The translations under genes and the position numbers were made by a program. The notes beneath the pieces are model-generated. The model was not told where the DNA came from, made no database searches, and saw only the letters and a list, made by a program, of their open reading frames with translations. DNA of 64,000 nt from Maribacter algicola (GTDB lineage: Bacteria; Bacteroidota; Bacteroidia; Flavobacteriales; Flavobacteriaceae): the NCBI RefSeq assembly GCF_003933245.1, contig NZ_QUSX01000001.1:1612001-1676000 (forward strand), in the 5' to 3' direction. How positions within the stretch are numbered: the first letter of the stretch is position 1; every line of letters begins with the position of its first letter. Shown here in pieces: positions 46,325 to 55,695 of this stretch.

Positions 46325-47653
46325 GTGGATCCCGACCGTTTACCACTGGCATCGTTTTTTATGGCAATGGATAGTGCATTCGCACTAAATATTGCCGTCT
46401 TGATACTTCTTCTTTTATGCTCTGCCCTCATTTCAGGGGCAGAGGTAGCCATGTTTGGACTTTCGGTGACTGAAATCAACGAAATAAAGGACCAAAAAAC
46501 GGACAGGGGAACTATCCTTATAAGATTGTTGGAACGGCCTAAAAAATTATTGGCTACCATACTTATTGCCAATAACGCCATCAACATTGGCGTGGTATTG
46601 ATTTTTAATTTGATAGGTGATACCCTTTTCTCCGAAATAAATACGGTTCTTTTCAATATTGTATCGGTCAGGTTTCTTTTGGAAGTGGTCGTAGCTACAT
46701 TTTTGATTCTAATGTTCGGTGAAATATTGCCCAAGGTCTACGCCAATAGAAACCGATTGAGTTTCTCCAACTTCATGGCCTATCCCTTAAAGGTCTTGGA
46801 CTTTATCTTTTCCCCTTTGAGCCTGCCCATGCGCTCCGGCACCCTCTTTTTATACAATAAGCTGGGGAAGGAAAAATCCAATTTAAGTGTGGACCATCTG
46901 TCCCAAGCCCTGGAACTTACCTCAGACGGCGATACCACCAAGGAAGAACAAAAGATTTTACAGGGCATCGTTACTTTTGGGAATACCGATACCAAACAGG
47001 TCATGAGGCCCAGGATAGATATTTTCGCATTGAACGATCAAATGAAGTTTCCCGAAGTGTTGGAGGAAATTAAAAAGAACGGATATTCAAGGATTCCCGT
47101 TTTTTCGGAAAATTTGGACAATGTCCTGGGAGTTTTGTATGTAAAGGACCTTCTGCCATACCTTGACAGGAAATCCCTTAATTGGATGTCATTGATACGG
47201 GAACCCTACTTTGTCCCGGAGAATAAGAAATTGGATGATCTCCTGGCCGATTTTCAGACCAAGAAAAATCATTTGGCCGTCGTCGTGGACGAATACGGGG
47301 GTACTTCCGGTATTGTGACCTTGGAGGATATAATTGAGGAAATAGTTGGGGACATAAGCGATGAGTTTGATGATGAGGACCTGGTTTTTTCCAAATTGGA
47401 CGATTACAACTATGTCTTTGAAGGAAAGACCACCCTAAAGGATTTCTATAGGGTCATCAAGCTTACCGATGAGGATATTTTTGAGGAAAACAAAGGAGAA
47501 TCTGAAACCATCGCCGGTTTTGTGCTGGAAATGGCAGGAAGTTTTCCAAAAAGAGGCGAGGAAGTTGTTTTTCAGGATTATAAATTTGTCGTGGAGAGTT
47601 TTGATAAAAAGAGGTTAAAACAAATTAAAGTAACATTGCCCCATGAGATGTAG
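46325..47653 (+). CDS. gldE: Gliding motility-associated protein GldE
   Basis: A 442-residue CorC/HlyC-type protein. The N-terminal DUF21 region has four membrane helices (LNIAVLILLLLCSALISGAEVAMFG, in part), then two CBS domains (MRPRIDIFALN, GYSRIPVFSENLDNVLGVLYVKD, in part) and a C-terminal CorC_HlyC domain. Translation starts probably at GTG 46325, because the preceding in-frame codon is a stop. GldE is linked to gliding motility in Flavobacterium. The stop overlaps the gldD start by 11 bases. Confidence 0.93.
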   Translation: MDPDRLPLASFFMAMDSAFALNIAVLILLLLCSALISGAEVAMFGLSVTEINEIKDQKTDRGTILIRLLERPKKLLATILIANNAINIGVVLIFNLIGDTLFSEINTVLFNIVSVRFLLEVVVATFLILMFGEILPKVYANRNRLSFSNFMAYPLKVLDFIFSPLSLPMRSGTLFLYNKLGKEKSNLSVDHLSQALELTSDGDTTKEEQKILQGIVTFGNTDTKQVMRPRIDIFALNDQMKFPEVLEEIKKNGYSRIPVFSENLDNVLGVLYVKDLLPYLDRKSLNWMSLIREPYFVPENKKLDDLLADFQTKKNHLAVVVDEYGGTSGIVTLEDIIEEIVGDISDEFDDEDLVFSKLDDYNYVFEGKTTLKDFYRVIKLTDEDIFEENKGESETIAGFVLEMAGSFPKRGEEVVFQDYKFVVESFDKKRLKQIKVTLPHEM

Positions 47654-48197
47654 GATTTTGGTACTCCTTTTTGTCTTTATTGTTCTTTTAGGCTCGTGTG
47701 AAGACCAACCCATTCCCAAGCCAAAGGCCCAAATGCGCTTGGAATATCCACAGGGAGCCTCTTCACCCTTGGAAACCGAAAATTTTAGATTCAATTACAA
47801 TGAATTGGCAACGCCCAATCTGGATTCGGAAACTGCATTTTCCTTGGAGTACCCAGACATGAAGGGCGCTATTTTCTTAAGTTATAAAAAGATAGATGGC
47901 AATCTGGAAAAACTGATTGTTGACGCCAAGCGGCTTAGTTACGAGCACGCCGTAAAGGCCGATAATATTGTGGAGCAACCCTATGTAAACCCCGATAAAC
48001 AAGTTTATGGTTCCTTGTTCGAAGTGCAGGGGAACGCTGCCTCCCAATCACAATTCTTTGTGACCGATAGTACGGAACATTTTTTGACGGGTTCCGTCTA
48101 TTTTTACGTAAAACCCAATTATGATTCCATATTGCCCGCTGCAGCCTATCTTCAAAATGATATTAGAAGGATCATAGAAACATTGGAATGGAAGTAA
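47643..48197 (+). CDS. gldD: Gliding motility lipoprotein GldD
   Basis: A 184-residue lipoprotein with lipobox LLGSC (Cys19), the family motif PKPKAQMRLEYP, and the C-terminal pair SVYFYVKPNYDSILPAA. GldD is needed for flavobacterial gliding, and the type 9 secretion system is close to these functions. It overlaps gldE by 11 bases, so translation is coupled. Confidence 0.95.
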   Translation: MRCRILVLLFVFIVLLGSCEDQPIPKPKAQMRLEYPQGASSPLETENFRFNYNELATPNLDSETAFSLEYPDMKGAIFLSYKKIDGNLEKLIVDAKRLSYEHAVKADNIVEQPYVNPDKQVYGSLFEVQGNAASQSQFFVTDSTEHFLTGSVYFYVKPNYDSILPAAAYLQNDIRRIIETLEWK

Positions 48198-48209
48198 TTC
48201 AAAAATGGG

Positions 48210-49157
48210 ATGAACAAGACTGTACTAACGGATTGCCACAAGAGAATCATTCCTTTCATACATAATACCCCTGTGCTTACATCGACCTTGATCAATGAAC
48301 GTTTGGGATGTAAGGTGTTTTTCAAGTGTGAAAACTTTCAAAGGGGGGGGGCTTACAAAATAAGGGGCGCTACCAATGCCATTTTGAATCTGCGCGAGGC
48401 TCAACGAAGAAACGGTGTGGTTACCCACTCTTCGGGCAACTTTGCGCAGGCCGTTTCCTTGGCCGCCAGGAGTTTGGGGGTTCCTGCACATATTGTTATG
48501 CCCACTACGGCACCAAAAGTTAAGAAGGAAGGGGTTGTTGCCTACGGCGGACAAATCTACGAATGTGAACCCACCGTTGAGGCTAGGCAGGCCAAGGCCG
48601 ATAAAATTGCATCCGAAACAGGTGCGGTGTTTTTGCATCCTTCCAATGATCTGAACGTGATCATTGGACAGGGAACCGCTGCTCTGGAATTGCTTGCTGA
48701 GCAAACTGATTTGAACTTTATTTTCTGTCCCGTAGGCGGGGGAGGCCTCATTGCCGGTTCCTCCTTGTCCGCCAAATATTTTGGACAGGATTGTAAAGTT
48801 GTAGGGGGCGAGCCTTTTGAAGCAGATGATGCCTACCGTTCCTTGATTTCTGGGAAGATTGAAGGAAATGAGACGGTCAATACCATCGCCGATGGTTTAC
48901 GAACCACTTTGGGAGATATCAACTTCCCGATAATCAGGGAAAATGTCTCAAAAATCGTTCGGGTTACGGAGGAGGAAATAGTTTTGGCGATGCGCCTGGT
49001 CTGGGAGCGAATGAAGATTATCATTGAACCTTCAAGTGCCGTTACATTGGCGGCCCTTTTTAGGGATTGCAAAGAAAATCCATCGGACTATCAGAATAAA
49101 AAAGTAGGTATAATTATCTCCGGGGGTAATGTAGATTTGAATCAGTTGCCTTTTTAA
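48210..49157 (+). CDS. PLP-dependent threonine/serine dehydratase (serine racemase-like)
   Basis: A 315-residue fold type II PLP enzyme. The lysine that binds PLP is in QRGGAYKIRGA, the substrate loop in SSGNFAQAVSLAA and the phosphate-binding GGGGLI follows (VGGGGLIAG). There is no C-terminal ACT domain, so it resembles the catabolic threonine dehydratase or serine racemase group rather than IlvA. The codons for Gln-Arg-Gly-Gly-Ala contain nine Gs in a row (48343-48351), eight residues of the tract before the active lysine; see findings. It starts 12 bases after gldD and its stop is directly followed by the metallo-hydrolase start. Confidence 0.85.
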   Translation: MNKTVLTDCHKRIIPFIHNTPVLTSTLINERLGCKVFFKCENFQRGGAYKIRGATNAILNLREAQRRNGVVTHSSGNFAQAVSLAARSLGVPAHIVMPTTAPKVKKEGVVAYGGQIYECEPTVEARQAKADKIASETGAVFLHPSNDLNVIIGQGTAALELLAEQTDLNFIFCPVGGGGLIAGSSLSAKYFGQDCKVVGGEPFEADDAYRSLISGKIEGNETVNTIADGLRTTLGDINFPIIRENVSKIVRVTEEEIVLAMRLVWERMKIIIEPSSAVTLAALFRDCKENPSDYQNKKVGIIISGGNVDLNQLPF

Positions 49158-50297
49158 ATGCGAACACTAAAGCGGATACTAAAACGAATGTTCATATCGA
49201 TTCTTTCCATCATCATTGTACTTATTATCCTGGGGGCACTGTTCATAAATTTGAGTCCGGAGTTTGGCGGTACCATCTCGGATTCGCAAAAGGAACAATT
49301 TTCAAAATCGGAACACTACGAGAACGGTGTTTTTGAGAACTTGGGCGGTGTGACCATGTCCATGGGCTTCAACGATTATCTCAAAGGATTGCGTGGATTC
49401 TTTGGTCCGCAGCCAAATGCAAGACCAAAAGGTGCCGTTCCCGTTGTATCGGTGGATTCTATGGAGCTTGCAAAATATAAGGGTCCCGCAAGGATGGTTT
49501 GGTTTGGGCATTCCACTTTTTTATTTCAGGCCGATAGTAGGAATATTTTGATAGACCCCATGTTGGGACCGGTTCCCGCCCCCCATCCATTTTTAGGGGG
49601 CAAAAGATTTAGCGAAGAACTGCCTATTTCAATTCAAGAATTGCCATCCATTGATTTTGTGCTTTTGTCACATGACCATTACGACCATTTGGATTATGGA
49701 TCTATCTTAAAATTGAAGGACAAGGTACAGATGTTCTTTACACCCTTGGGAGTGGGGGCACACCTAGTGGAATGGGGCGTAGCCGAAGATAGAATCAAGG
49801 AAATGGATTGGTGGGACGAAACTTCTTTTGGAGGCTTTTCCATAAAATGCGTTCCTGCGCAACACTTTTCTGGCCGTGGCCTAACAGATCGGGGCAAGAC
49901 CTTATGGAGTGGGTGGGTAATCCAGAAGGATGGTGCCAATGTCTTTTTTAGTGGCGACAGTGGTTATGGAAGTCATTTTTCCAAAATTGGAGACAAATAC
50001 GGTCCTTTTGACTTTGCCATGCTGGAATGCGGACAGTATAACAAACTATGGCATGAAATCCATATGATGCCGGAGGAGACCGCCCAAGCAGGAGTAGATG
50101 TGAAGGCAAAGGTAATTATGCCCATTCATTGGGGCGCCTTTAAATTGGCCATGCACCCATGGACCGATCCCGTCGTACGGGTAAGCGATAAAGCAAAGGA
50201 ATTAAACCTACCGATTGTTACACCTAAAATTGGTGAATTCATTTATTTGGCAGAACCTACTTCCGATGATGAAGCTTGGTGGACGAGGGTAGATTAG
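49158..50297 (+). CDS. Membrane-anchored MBL-fold metallo-hydrolase (UlaG/NAPE-PLD type)
   Basis: A 379-residue protein with an N-terminal membrane helix (residues about 12-32) and a metallo-beta-lactamase fold domain. Motifs: the first sheet FGHSTFLFQADSRNILIDP, HDHYDHLDYGS (HxHxDH), FFSGDSGYGSHF and IPIHWGAF-like MPIHWGAFKLAMHP. Two Zn or Fe ions are expected. The substrate is probably a phosphodiester or a lipid ester, but cannot be fixed. It begins one base after the dehydratase stop and ends 4 bases inside the convergent lipoprotein gene. Confidence 0.88.
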   Translation: MRTLKRILKRMFISILSIIIVLIILGALFINLSPEFGGTISDSQKEQFSKSEHYENGVFENLGGVTMSMGFNDYLKGLRGFFGPQPNARPKGAVPVVSVDSMELAKYKGPARMVWFGHSTFLFQADSRNILIDPMLGPVPAPHPFLGGKRFSEELPISIQELPSIDFVLLSHDHYDHLDYGSILKLKDKVQMFFTPLGVGAHLVEWGVAEDRIKEMDWWDETSFGGFSIKCVPAQHFSGRGLTDRGKTLWSGWVIQKDGANVFFSGDSGYGSHFSKIGDKYGPFDFAMLECGQYNKLWHEIHMMPEETAQAGVDVKAKVIMPIHWGAFKLAMHPWTDPVVRVSDKAKELNLPIVTPKIGEFIYLAEPTSDDEAWWTRVD

Positions 50298-50713
50298 TTG
50301 TTGCCCAAGAGCGCTTCGGCATTGGCAATACTGGAATTAATTTTTTCCTTAACTTCCTTGACCTTCTCTTCCTCCTCCTTCAACCATTGCTTTTTTTCCT
50401 CGCTCAGTTCCTTGCCATCCATGATTTCTTCGGGCTCGAACCTGTCTCCAAAACCTTGCATCCAATCCATCATGGATTTGTTGGCATCCTGTAAATCGCG
50501 CATCGCTTTGGCCTGGGGAGAATCCGTTCCTAAGGAATCCGCCATCGGTTTTAACTGACCCACCAGTTTTCCCAATTTTCCCATTTTGGGCATAACCTCG
50601 TCATGTATTGCCATAACTTGTTCCATTTGGGAAGGCAAAGTTTCTTTTTTTTCTTCCTTGCATGAGATAAAAAGCAAGAAGCAACTTAAGATTGGGATAA
50701 AATATTTTTTCAT
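50294..50713 (-). CDS. Small lipoprotein with charged coiled coil
   Basis: A 139-residue lipoprotein. The start at 50713 gives MKKYFIPILSCFLLFISC, a standard lipobox (LFISC). The mature part is helical, with the Met/Lys-rich MEQVMAIHDEVMPKMGKLGKLVGQL and the acidic KQWLKEEEEKVKEVKEKINSSIANAEALL (in part). It could form a helical dimer at the inner face of the outer membrane. A longer reading frame (to 50764) lacks a signal peptide. No family was recognised. Confidence 0.75.
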   Translation of the reverse strand: MKKYFIPILSCFLLFISCKEEKKETLPSQMEQVMAIHDEVMPKMGKLGKLVGQLKPMADSLGTDSPQAKAMRDLQDANKSMMDWMQGFGDRFEPEEIMDGKELSEEKKQWLKEEEEKVKEVKEKINSSIANAEALLGNN

Positions 50714-50820
50714 GAAGATATTCGTATTAAAGGGTAAAGTCATTCTAAGTTGCAAAGATACCAAATAGGGTTATTATCTATAACTACAAAAACTCCAGTT
50801 GTAAAATTTAAAATAATAAA

Positions 50821-50849
50821 AGCCCGCTCCTTTAGGGAGCGAGCTTTTT
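50821..50849 (-). terminator. Terminator after M16 peptidase pair
   Basis: AGCCCGCTCC (50821-50830) pairs with GGAGCGAGCT (50836-50845) with one mismatch, flanked by A- and T-runs. It serves the minus-strand M16 gene that stops at 50865. Confidence 0.8.
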
Positions 50850-50864
50850 AATTATTTGTAAAGG

Positions 50865-52937
50865 TTACTCAAAATCAGCTGGAGTGACCCCTTCGTTGAC
50901 CTTAATTTCTGACACTATGAACTCTATATTCTGCGGCCCCATACTCTGTATAAGCTTGTACGGGAAAAGGATGCCCGATACTTCCCTATAATCTTCAAGC
51001 ATCGTAATCTGTTGCATGCTCTGTCCTTGCATGTCGATCACATTTACTTCCTGCAATTTTAGTCCGGTTTCAGTGTCGTAAAAAGCCGTTTTATTATCTG
51101 TAATCTTGACTTTGTAGGCCTTCTTGTCTCCTACCATATCGGTTCCTTCCAAGGAAATACCACCAGCTGCCAAATAGTTCAATTCTGGGAACGGGGCGGA
51201 TTCCTCCTTCATCTTGGTTATTTCTTCTTCTGAAAAATCCTTTCGTTGACCTTGTGCAACCATATAACCTTTGTCTCCATCAAAAACTTGTTTGCTAAGC
51301 GAGTTGCCCATCATTTGAAGGTCCTGCATAAACTGGTCCTTGGATGTTTTCTTTAGTTCCAAATTCAGCTTCATCCCCTGCATTTCCGCTTCTGCGGTCA
51401 TCGAATAGGAATCTACACTTTCCAAAGTTTCCTTACCGCCTATGGCCTTTAGGTAGTTTTCAATCACGGTTTCCGCTGTCAAACCTTCCGGAGTTGCGGC
51501 ATTGTAATCCGGTTTTTCAGTACGTTCCGCCGTTTTTGTGTAAAATAGAACGGGTAGATTCTTTCCTTTGAATTCCACTTTTTCAAGATTCTCCAATACC
51601 TCGCTTCCCTTGCCCGTCACAACCACGCGCGCATTGGAAGAGCTAAAGTATTTTTGGGCTGCCTTTTGAACATCTTCAACGGTTATTTTTTCCAGTCTTT
51701 CCAAATAGGTCTTGTAAAAATCTTTGGGAAGTCCTTCTTTTTCTATGTTCAAGGCGTAATTGGCAATGGTCTGTGGTTGTTCCAAGGCCATAACGAACCT
51801 ACCAGCATATTTGGCTTTGGTGTTTTTCAATTCTTTTTCAGATACGGGTTCGGTTATTATTCTATCAATTTCCTTTAGAATTTCCACTACCGAGCTATCC
51901 GTTACCGCATTCCTTACACTTGCCACGGCCCTAAATCTTGATGGTTCATACTTGTCGTCGCCTATGGCAGAATAGGAACCATAGGTATATCCTTTGTCTT
52001 CACGCAGGTTCAGGAACAATCTGGCTTCACCGCCGCCTCCCAAAATTTGGTTGGCTATTAAGGCCGGCAGATAATCGGGATCTTTCATTTTCAAGTTTAC
52101 GATGTTCTGAACGGTAATTTCTGATTGTACCGCGTTAGGCATATCCACAAAACTGATCTGTGTATTGAAAACATCCTTTGGATTGGTGTAAGTAAACGAT
52201 GGGGGAACCGCTTTGGTCCAGGAAGTAAAGTGCCTTTCCGTTAATTCCTTTACCTCGTCAAAATTTACATCGCCAACCACCACCAGGTAGGCGTTCGCAG
52301 GTACAAAATAATCCCGGTAGAAGGTTTTCACATCTTCTAACTTTACATTATTTACCGTTTCAATGGTGGTGAATTCGCCGTAAGGGTGGTCCTTTCCATA
52401 GGCCAAGGCCCTTTGAACCCTTTCGCTTATCGCCGAAACATCTTTTTCCTCCGCCTTTAGGGCAGTTATCAAAATGTCCTTTTCCTTGTCGAATTCCTCC
52501 TGTGTGAAATTTGGGTTTATGGCGGCATCGGCTATCAATTCCATCATTCTTGGAAAATACTTTGAAAGTGAACTCGCAAAGGCGCTTTGTGCCCCAAAAC
52601 TCAGTCGGGCCCCAAGAAAATCGACCTCCTCATTGAATTCGTCTTTGGGAATGTTCTTTGTACCCTGCCCCATCAAGGACCCGGTTAAACTGGACACCCC
52701 AGCTTTATCGCCCTCCAAAATGGGCGGGTTGTCTATGGACAGTTGAATCGAAACCGTTGGAAGCTTATGGTTTTCAACTACCATAACCTTTAACCCATTG
52801 TTTAGGCTAAAACTTTGGGGTTCTTCCAGGTTTATCTCCGGAGCGGGTCCGGGTTTTGGCATCGTAGATCTGTCCACTTGCCCCTGTGTGGCAGTTGCCA
52901 CTAATATGCTGAATAATAGGGTATATAGCTTTTTCAT
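50865..52937 (-). CDS. M16-type peptidase homologue without zinc motif, with LolA-like C-terminal domain
   Basis: A 690-residue protein with a signal peptide (ATQGQ). Two M16 peptidase domains cover residues about 35-460 but the HxxEH motif is replaced: the place reads GVSSLTGSLMGQGT. It keeps the R/Y-type substrate loop (YTYGSYSAIG), as the non-catalytic partner of M16 pairs does. Residues about 490-690 form an extra beta domain similar to LolA/LppX-type lipid-carrier folds (ENYLKAIGGKETLESVDSYSM, ISLEGTDMVGDKKAYKVKI). It lies 4 bases after the active M16 gene and is likely to form a periplasmic heterodimer with it. Confidence 0.85.
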   Translation of the reverse strand: MKKLYTLLFSILVATATQGQVDRSTMPKPGPAPEINLEEPQSFSLNNGLKVMVVENHKLPTVSIQLSIDNPPILEGDKAGVSSLTGSLMGQGTKNIPKDEFNEEVDFLGARLSFGAQSAFASSLSKYFPRMMELIADAAINPNFTQEEFDKEKDILITALKAEEKDVSAISERVQRALAYGKDHPYGEFTTIETVNNVKLEDVKTFYRDYFVPANAYLVVVGDVNFDEVKELTERHFTSWTKAVPPSFTYTNPKDVFNTQISFVDMPNAVQSEITVQNIVNLKMKDPDYLPALIANQILGGGGEARLFLNLREDKGYTYGSYSAIGDDKYEPSRFRAVASVRNAVTDSSVVEILKEIDRIITEPVSEKELKNTKAKYAGRFVMALEQPQTIANYALNIEKEGLPKDFYKTYLERLEKITVEDVQKAAQKYFSSSNARVVVTGKGSEVLENLEKVEFKGKNLPVLFYTKTAERTEKPDYNAATPEGLTAETVIENYLKAIGGKETLESVDSYSMTAEAEMQGMKLNLELKKTSKDQFMQDLQMMGNSLSKQVFDGDKGYMVAQGQRKDFSEEEITKMKEESAPFPELNYLAAGGISLEGTDMVGDKKAYKVKITDNKTAFYDTETGLKLQEVNVIDMQGQSMQQITMLEDYREVSGILFPYKLIQSMGPQNIEFIVSEIKVNEGVTPADFE

Positions 52938-52941
52938 TTTC

Positions 52942-54264
52942 TTAGTTTGAAGGTTTTTCTTCAGGTAAATAGTCGATGATCACGCGTTGATTAGGCTTTA
53001 AATATTTATTGGCCACTTCCATGATTTCATCTCGGGTTACGGAACGATATATCTCGATTTCCTTATTGATCAATTCCGTATCACCGTAGAGCATGTAGTT
53101 TCTGGCCAAGGAATTGGCGATGCCCTCCACACTGGAATTTGAGTTTACATATTGATTTTCAAACTTGTTCTGAAGTTTTTGGTAATCCCTTTCTGTAATG
53201 GGTTCTGTACGGACCTTGGCAATTTCTTCTTCCATCTCAGAAATTAAGGTATCCAAGGAAGTCTCTCCAACGGGTAGGGCAAAGACAAAATACATGCTAT
53301 AATCCTCTTGTGGAATATTGAAAGCCCCCACCTGCAAGGCCTGTTTTTGGTCATCCACCATTTTCTTGTAAAGTTTGGAAGTAGGGCCATCACTTAAATA
53401 GGTCGATATCATATCCAATACATAGGCATCCCTTTCTTTAAAGCCCGACGTTCTATAGGCCAATCCGGCAGCGGGTATCTGAATATTGGGGTCATAGAAT
53501 TGCACTCTTCTTTCCGTGGTGATTGGGGTTTCTTTTGGATAGTTTCGCGAAACATCGGCACCTTTTGGAATCGGCCCAAAGTAATCCTGTACCAGACCTT
53601 TTGTTTTTTCTATATCGATGTCCCCTGCAACTACCAGGACTGCATTGTTGGGTACGTAGTATTTTTCATTGTACGCCTTTACGTCTTCCAAGGTAGCGGC
53701 TTCCAAATCTTTCATATACCCAATATTTGGGTCTTTGTATGGATGCTTTTCAAAAAGGTTTTCCCCTAAGACCGGAAGCAATTGACCGTAGGGAGAATTA
53801 TCATATCGCAGCCTCTTTTCTTCTTTTACGACTTCGATTTGGGTATCCACTCCATCCTGATTGATAACGGGATGCAGCATTCTTTCCGACTCCAACCAAA
53901 GTCCCAATTTTAGGTTATTTGATGGAAAGACCTCATAATAATAGGTCCTGTCCTGGGTCGTGTTCGCGTTATTGGTACCCCCGTTGGAAGAAACGATTTC
54001 AAACCATTTTCCCTTTTCTATGTTTTTGGTGCCTTCAAATAACAAATGCTCAAAAAGATGTGCAAAGCCTGTCCTGCCTTCCGTTCTGTCTTTACCGCCA
54101 ACATGGTACATGACCGAAGTTGTTACCACAGGCGCCGAATTGTCCTGATGAAGGATGACGTGCAGGCCATTGTCCAGATCATATTCCTCATATTTGACCT
54201 CTTGGGCAAGTAGTACTGTGCTAGAAAGCAAAATGGTGTAAACCACAAGTAGCTTTTTTTTCAT
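52942..54264 (-). CDS. M16-type zinc peptidase (catalytic subunit)
   Basis: A 440-residue peptidase. After a signal peptide (LLAQE) comes the zinc motif HLFEHLLFEGT (residues about 62-72; HxxEH) and the downstream Glu in the segment KEEKRLRYDNSPYGQLLP. Two M16 domains are present. It precedes the inactive partner on the same strand with a 4-base gap, which is the usual order of the mitochondrial-processing-peptidase-like pairs in Bacteroidota. Substrates are probably small peptides in the periplasm. Confidence 0.92.
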   Translation of the reverse strand: MKKKLLVVYTILLSSTVLLAQEVKYEEYDLDNGLHVILHQDNSAPVVTTSVMYHVGGKDRTEGRTGFAHLFEHLLFEGTKNIEKGKWFEIVSSNGGTNNANTTQDRTYYYEVFPSNNLKLGLWLESERMLHPVINQDGVDTQIEVVKEEKRLRYDNSPYGQLLPVLGENLFEKHPYKDPNIGYMKDLEAATLEDVKAYNEKYYVPNNAVLVVAGDIDIEKTKGLVQDYFGPIPKGADVSRNYPKETPITTERRVQFYDPNIQIPAAGLAYRTSGFKERDAYVLDMISTYLSDGPTSKLYKKMVDDQKQALQVGAFNIPQEDYSMYFVFALPVGETSLDTLISEMEEEIAKVRTEPITERDYQKLQNKFENQYVNSNSSVEGIANSLARNYMLYGDTELINKEIEIYRSVTRDEIMEVANKYLKPNQRVIIDYLPEEKPSN

Positions 54265-54427
54265 TTTTTAATGTTTAGTGTTTTTCTATACCATAAGTAT
54301 AGATTTCTGAGATTTGTTACGCTAAAATAGGTTTTTGTAGGGCTAATCTTGGTAAAGTTCATTGTTTTAGTCGGTTTTGAGTTACGATTTATGGAAAGAT
54401 TCACTAACTTATAGGGAAAAACAAGTC

Positions 54428-54883
54428 ATGAAAAATTATACGCTCCCTATTAGATTTGGAATTGTAACTAGCGCCTGTCTTATCGCCTATTTTTTGATTT
54501 TGGCGCTTATGGGCCTACACACCAATGTTTTTTATAGTCTATTTAATGTGCTCATTACTGGATTTGGTATTTATGAAACTATAAAATACCTAAAAATCAA
54601 AGGCCCTGATACTTTTGAATATGGTACCGGTTTTGTAGCAGGGCTCGTAACGGGTGGCATAGCCACATTTATTTTCACCCTGTTTTTTGCTTTCTATTCC
54701 ACGGAATTGGCACCTGGGTTTTTGGAAGAACTTTCCACAAAATGGGCTAAGGAATACGAGAACTTTGAGGCCATTGTTTTTTTGGTGGTCGCCACAATGG
54801 GATTCGTTACCTCCTTGGTACTAACGCTATCGTTTATGCAACTTTTCAAACCTTCCAATAATTTAAAAAGCGGAAGGGGGTAA
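54428..54883 (+). CDS. DUF4199 membrane protein
   Basis: A 151-residue protein with four hydrophobic helices (about residues 9-30, 35-53, 68-92 and 115-138). The GTGFVAGLVTGGIATFIFTLFFAFYSTE segment (in part: GFVAGLVTGGIATFIFTLFF) is typical of DUF4199. The upstream ORF starts at TTG 54377, but the ATG at 54428 gives the usual N-terminus (MKNYTLPIRFG). It lies near rplU on the same strand but has its own spacing. The function is unknown. Confidence 0.8.
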   Translation: MKNYTLPIRFGIVTSACLIAYFLILALMGLHTNVFYSLFNVLITGFGIYETIKYLKIKGPDTFEYGTGFVAGLVTGGIATFIFTLFFAFYSTELAPGFLEELSTKWAKEYENFEAIVFLVVATMGFVTSLVLTLSFMQLFKPSNNLKSGRG

Positions 54884-54899
54884 AATCCTTAAAAAACCC

Positions 54900-54929
54900 T
54901 TGTAGGTTACGTAATAAGCAGTATATTTG
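54900..54929 (+). promoter_or_regulatory. Promoter for rplU-rpmA
   Basis: TTG at 54900-54902 and TATATTTG at 54922-54929 (exact TAnnTTTG) with 19 bp between. The transcript would have a leader of about 50 bases before rplU. Confidence 0.7.
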
Positions 54930-54981
54930 CACCCGCCTTTGGAAAAAATCCAATAGGTATTAACAATACATTTTTAACGAT

Positions 54982-55653
54982 ATGTACGCAATTGTAGAGA
55001 TGGCAGGGCAGCAATTTAAGGTTGCGAAAGACCAGAAAGTGTACGTTCACCGTTTACAGACTGAAGAAGGTAAAAAGGTAACTTTTGACAATGTACTTCT
55101 TTTGGATGACGGAAAGAGCGTAACTGTTGGCGCCCCAGCTATAGACGGAGCCGCTGTTGAGGCCAAAGTCATTAAGCACCTTAGAGGTGATAAAGTAATC
55201 GTTTTTCACAAGAAAAGACGTAAGGGTTACAGAAAGAAAAATGGGCACAGACAATCCTTGACTGAGATTGTAATCGAGTCCATCGTAGCTAAAGGTGCGA
55301 AAAAAGCCGAACCGGCCAAAAAAGAGGAGAAGCCAGCTGCCAAGAAGGAAACTCCTGTAGAGAAGTCGGTTGCCTCAAAACCTAAGGCCGCCAAAGCAAA
55401 AGCAGCAGCCGATGACCTTAAAAAAGTAGAAGGAATTGGACCAAAAATTGCAGAAACCTTGAATGCTGCCGGCATTACAACCTTTGCAGAATTGGCAAAG
55501 TCCACTCCGGAGAAAATCTCTGAAATTATCACAGACGTTCGTGGTAATCACGTAACCGATACTTGGCCAGCGCAAGCTAAATTGGCCGCTGAGGGTAAAT
55601 GGGATGAGTTGAAGAAGTGGCAAGACGAATTAGACGGAGGTAAAGAATCATAA
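54982..55653 (+). CDS. rplU: Ribosomal protein L21 with C-terminal helix-hairpin-helix extension
   Basis: A 223-residue protein. Residues 1-103 are ribosomal protein L21 (MYAIVEMAGQQFKVAKDQKVY, in part; FHKKRRKGYRKKNGHRQ). A Lys/Ala/Glu-rich linker follows (residues 105-145) and then a helix-hairpin-helix domain (DDLKKVEGIGPKIAETLNAAGITTFAELAKSTPEKI, in part: VEGIGPKIAETLNAAGI). L21 in most phyla ends at about 103; the extension is common in Bacteroidota. It might bind rRNA or DNA. It is followed 42 bases later by rpmA. Confidence 0.95.
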   Translation: MYAIVEMAGQQFKVAKDQKVYVHRLQTEEGKKVTFDNVLLLDDGKSVTVGAPAIDGAAVEAKVIKHLRGDKVIVFHKKRRKGYRKKNGHRQSLTEIVIESIVAKGAKKAEPAKKEEKPAAKKETPVEKSVASKPKAAKAKAAADDLKKVEGIGPKIAETLNAAGITTFAELAKSTPEKISEIITDVRGNHVTDTWPAQAKLAAEGKWDELKKWQDELDGGKES

Positions 55654-55695
55654 TTCCTTTATTTTCTAAGTATAACAGTATAAAACCTTAAAATT

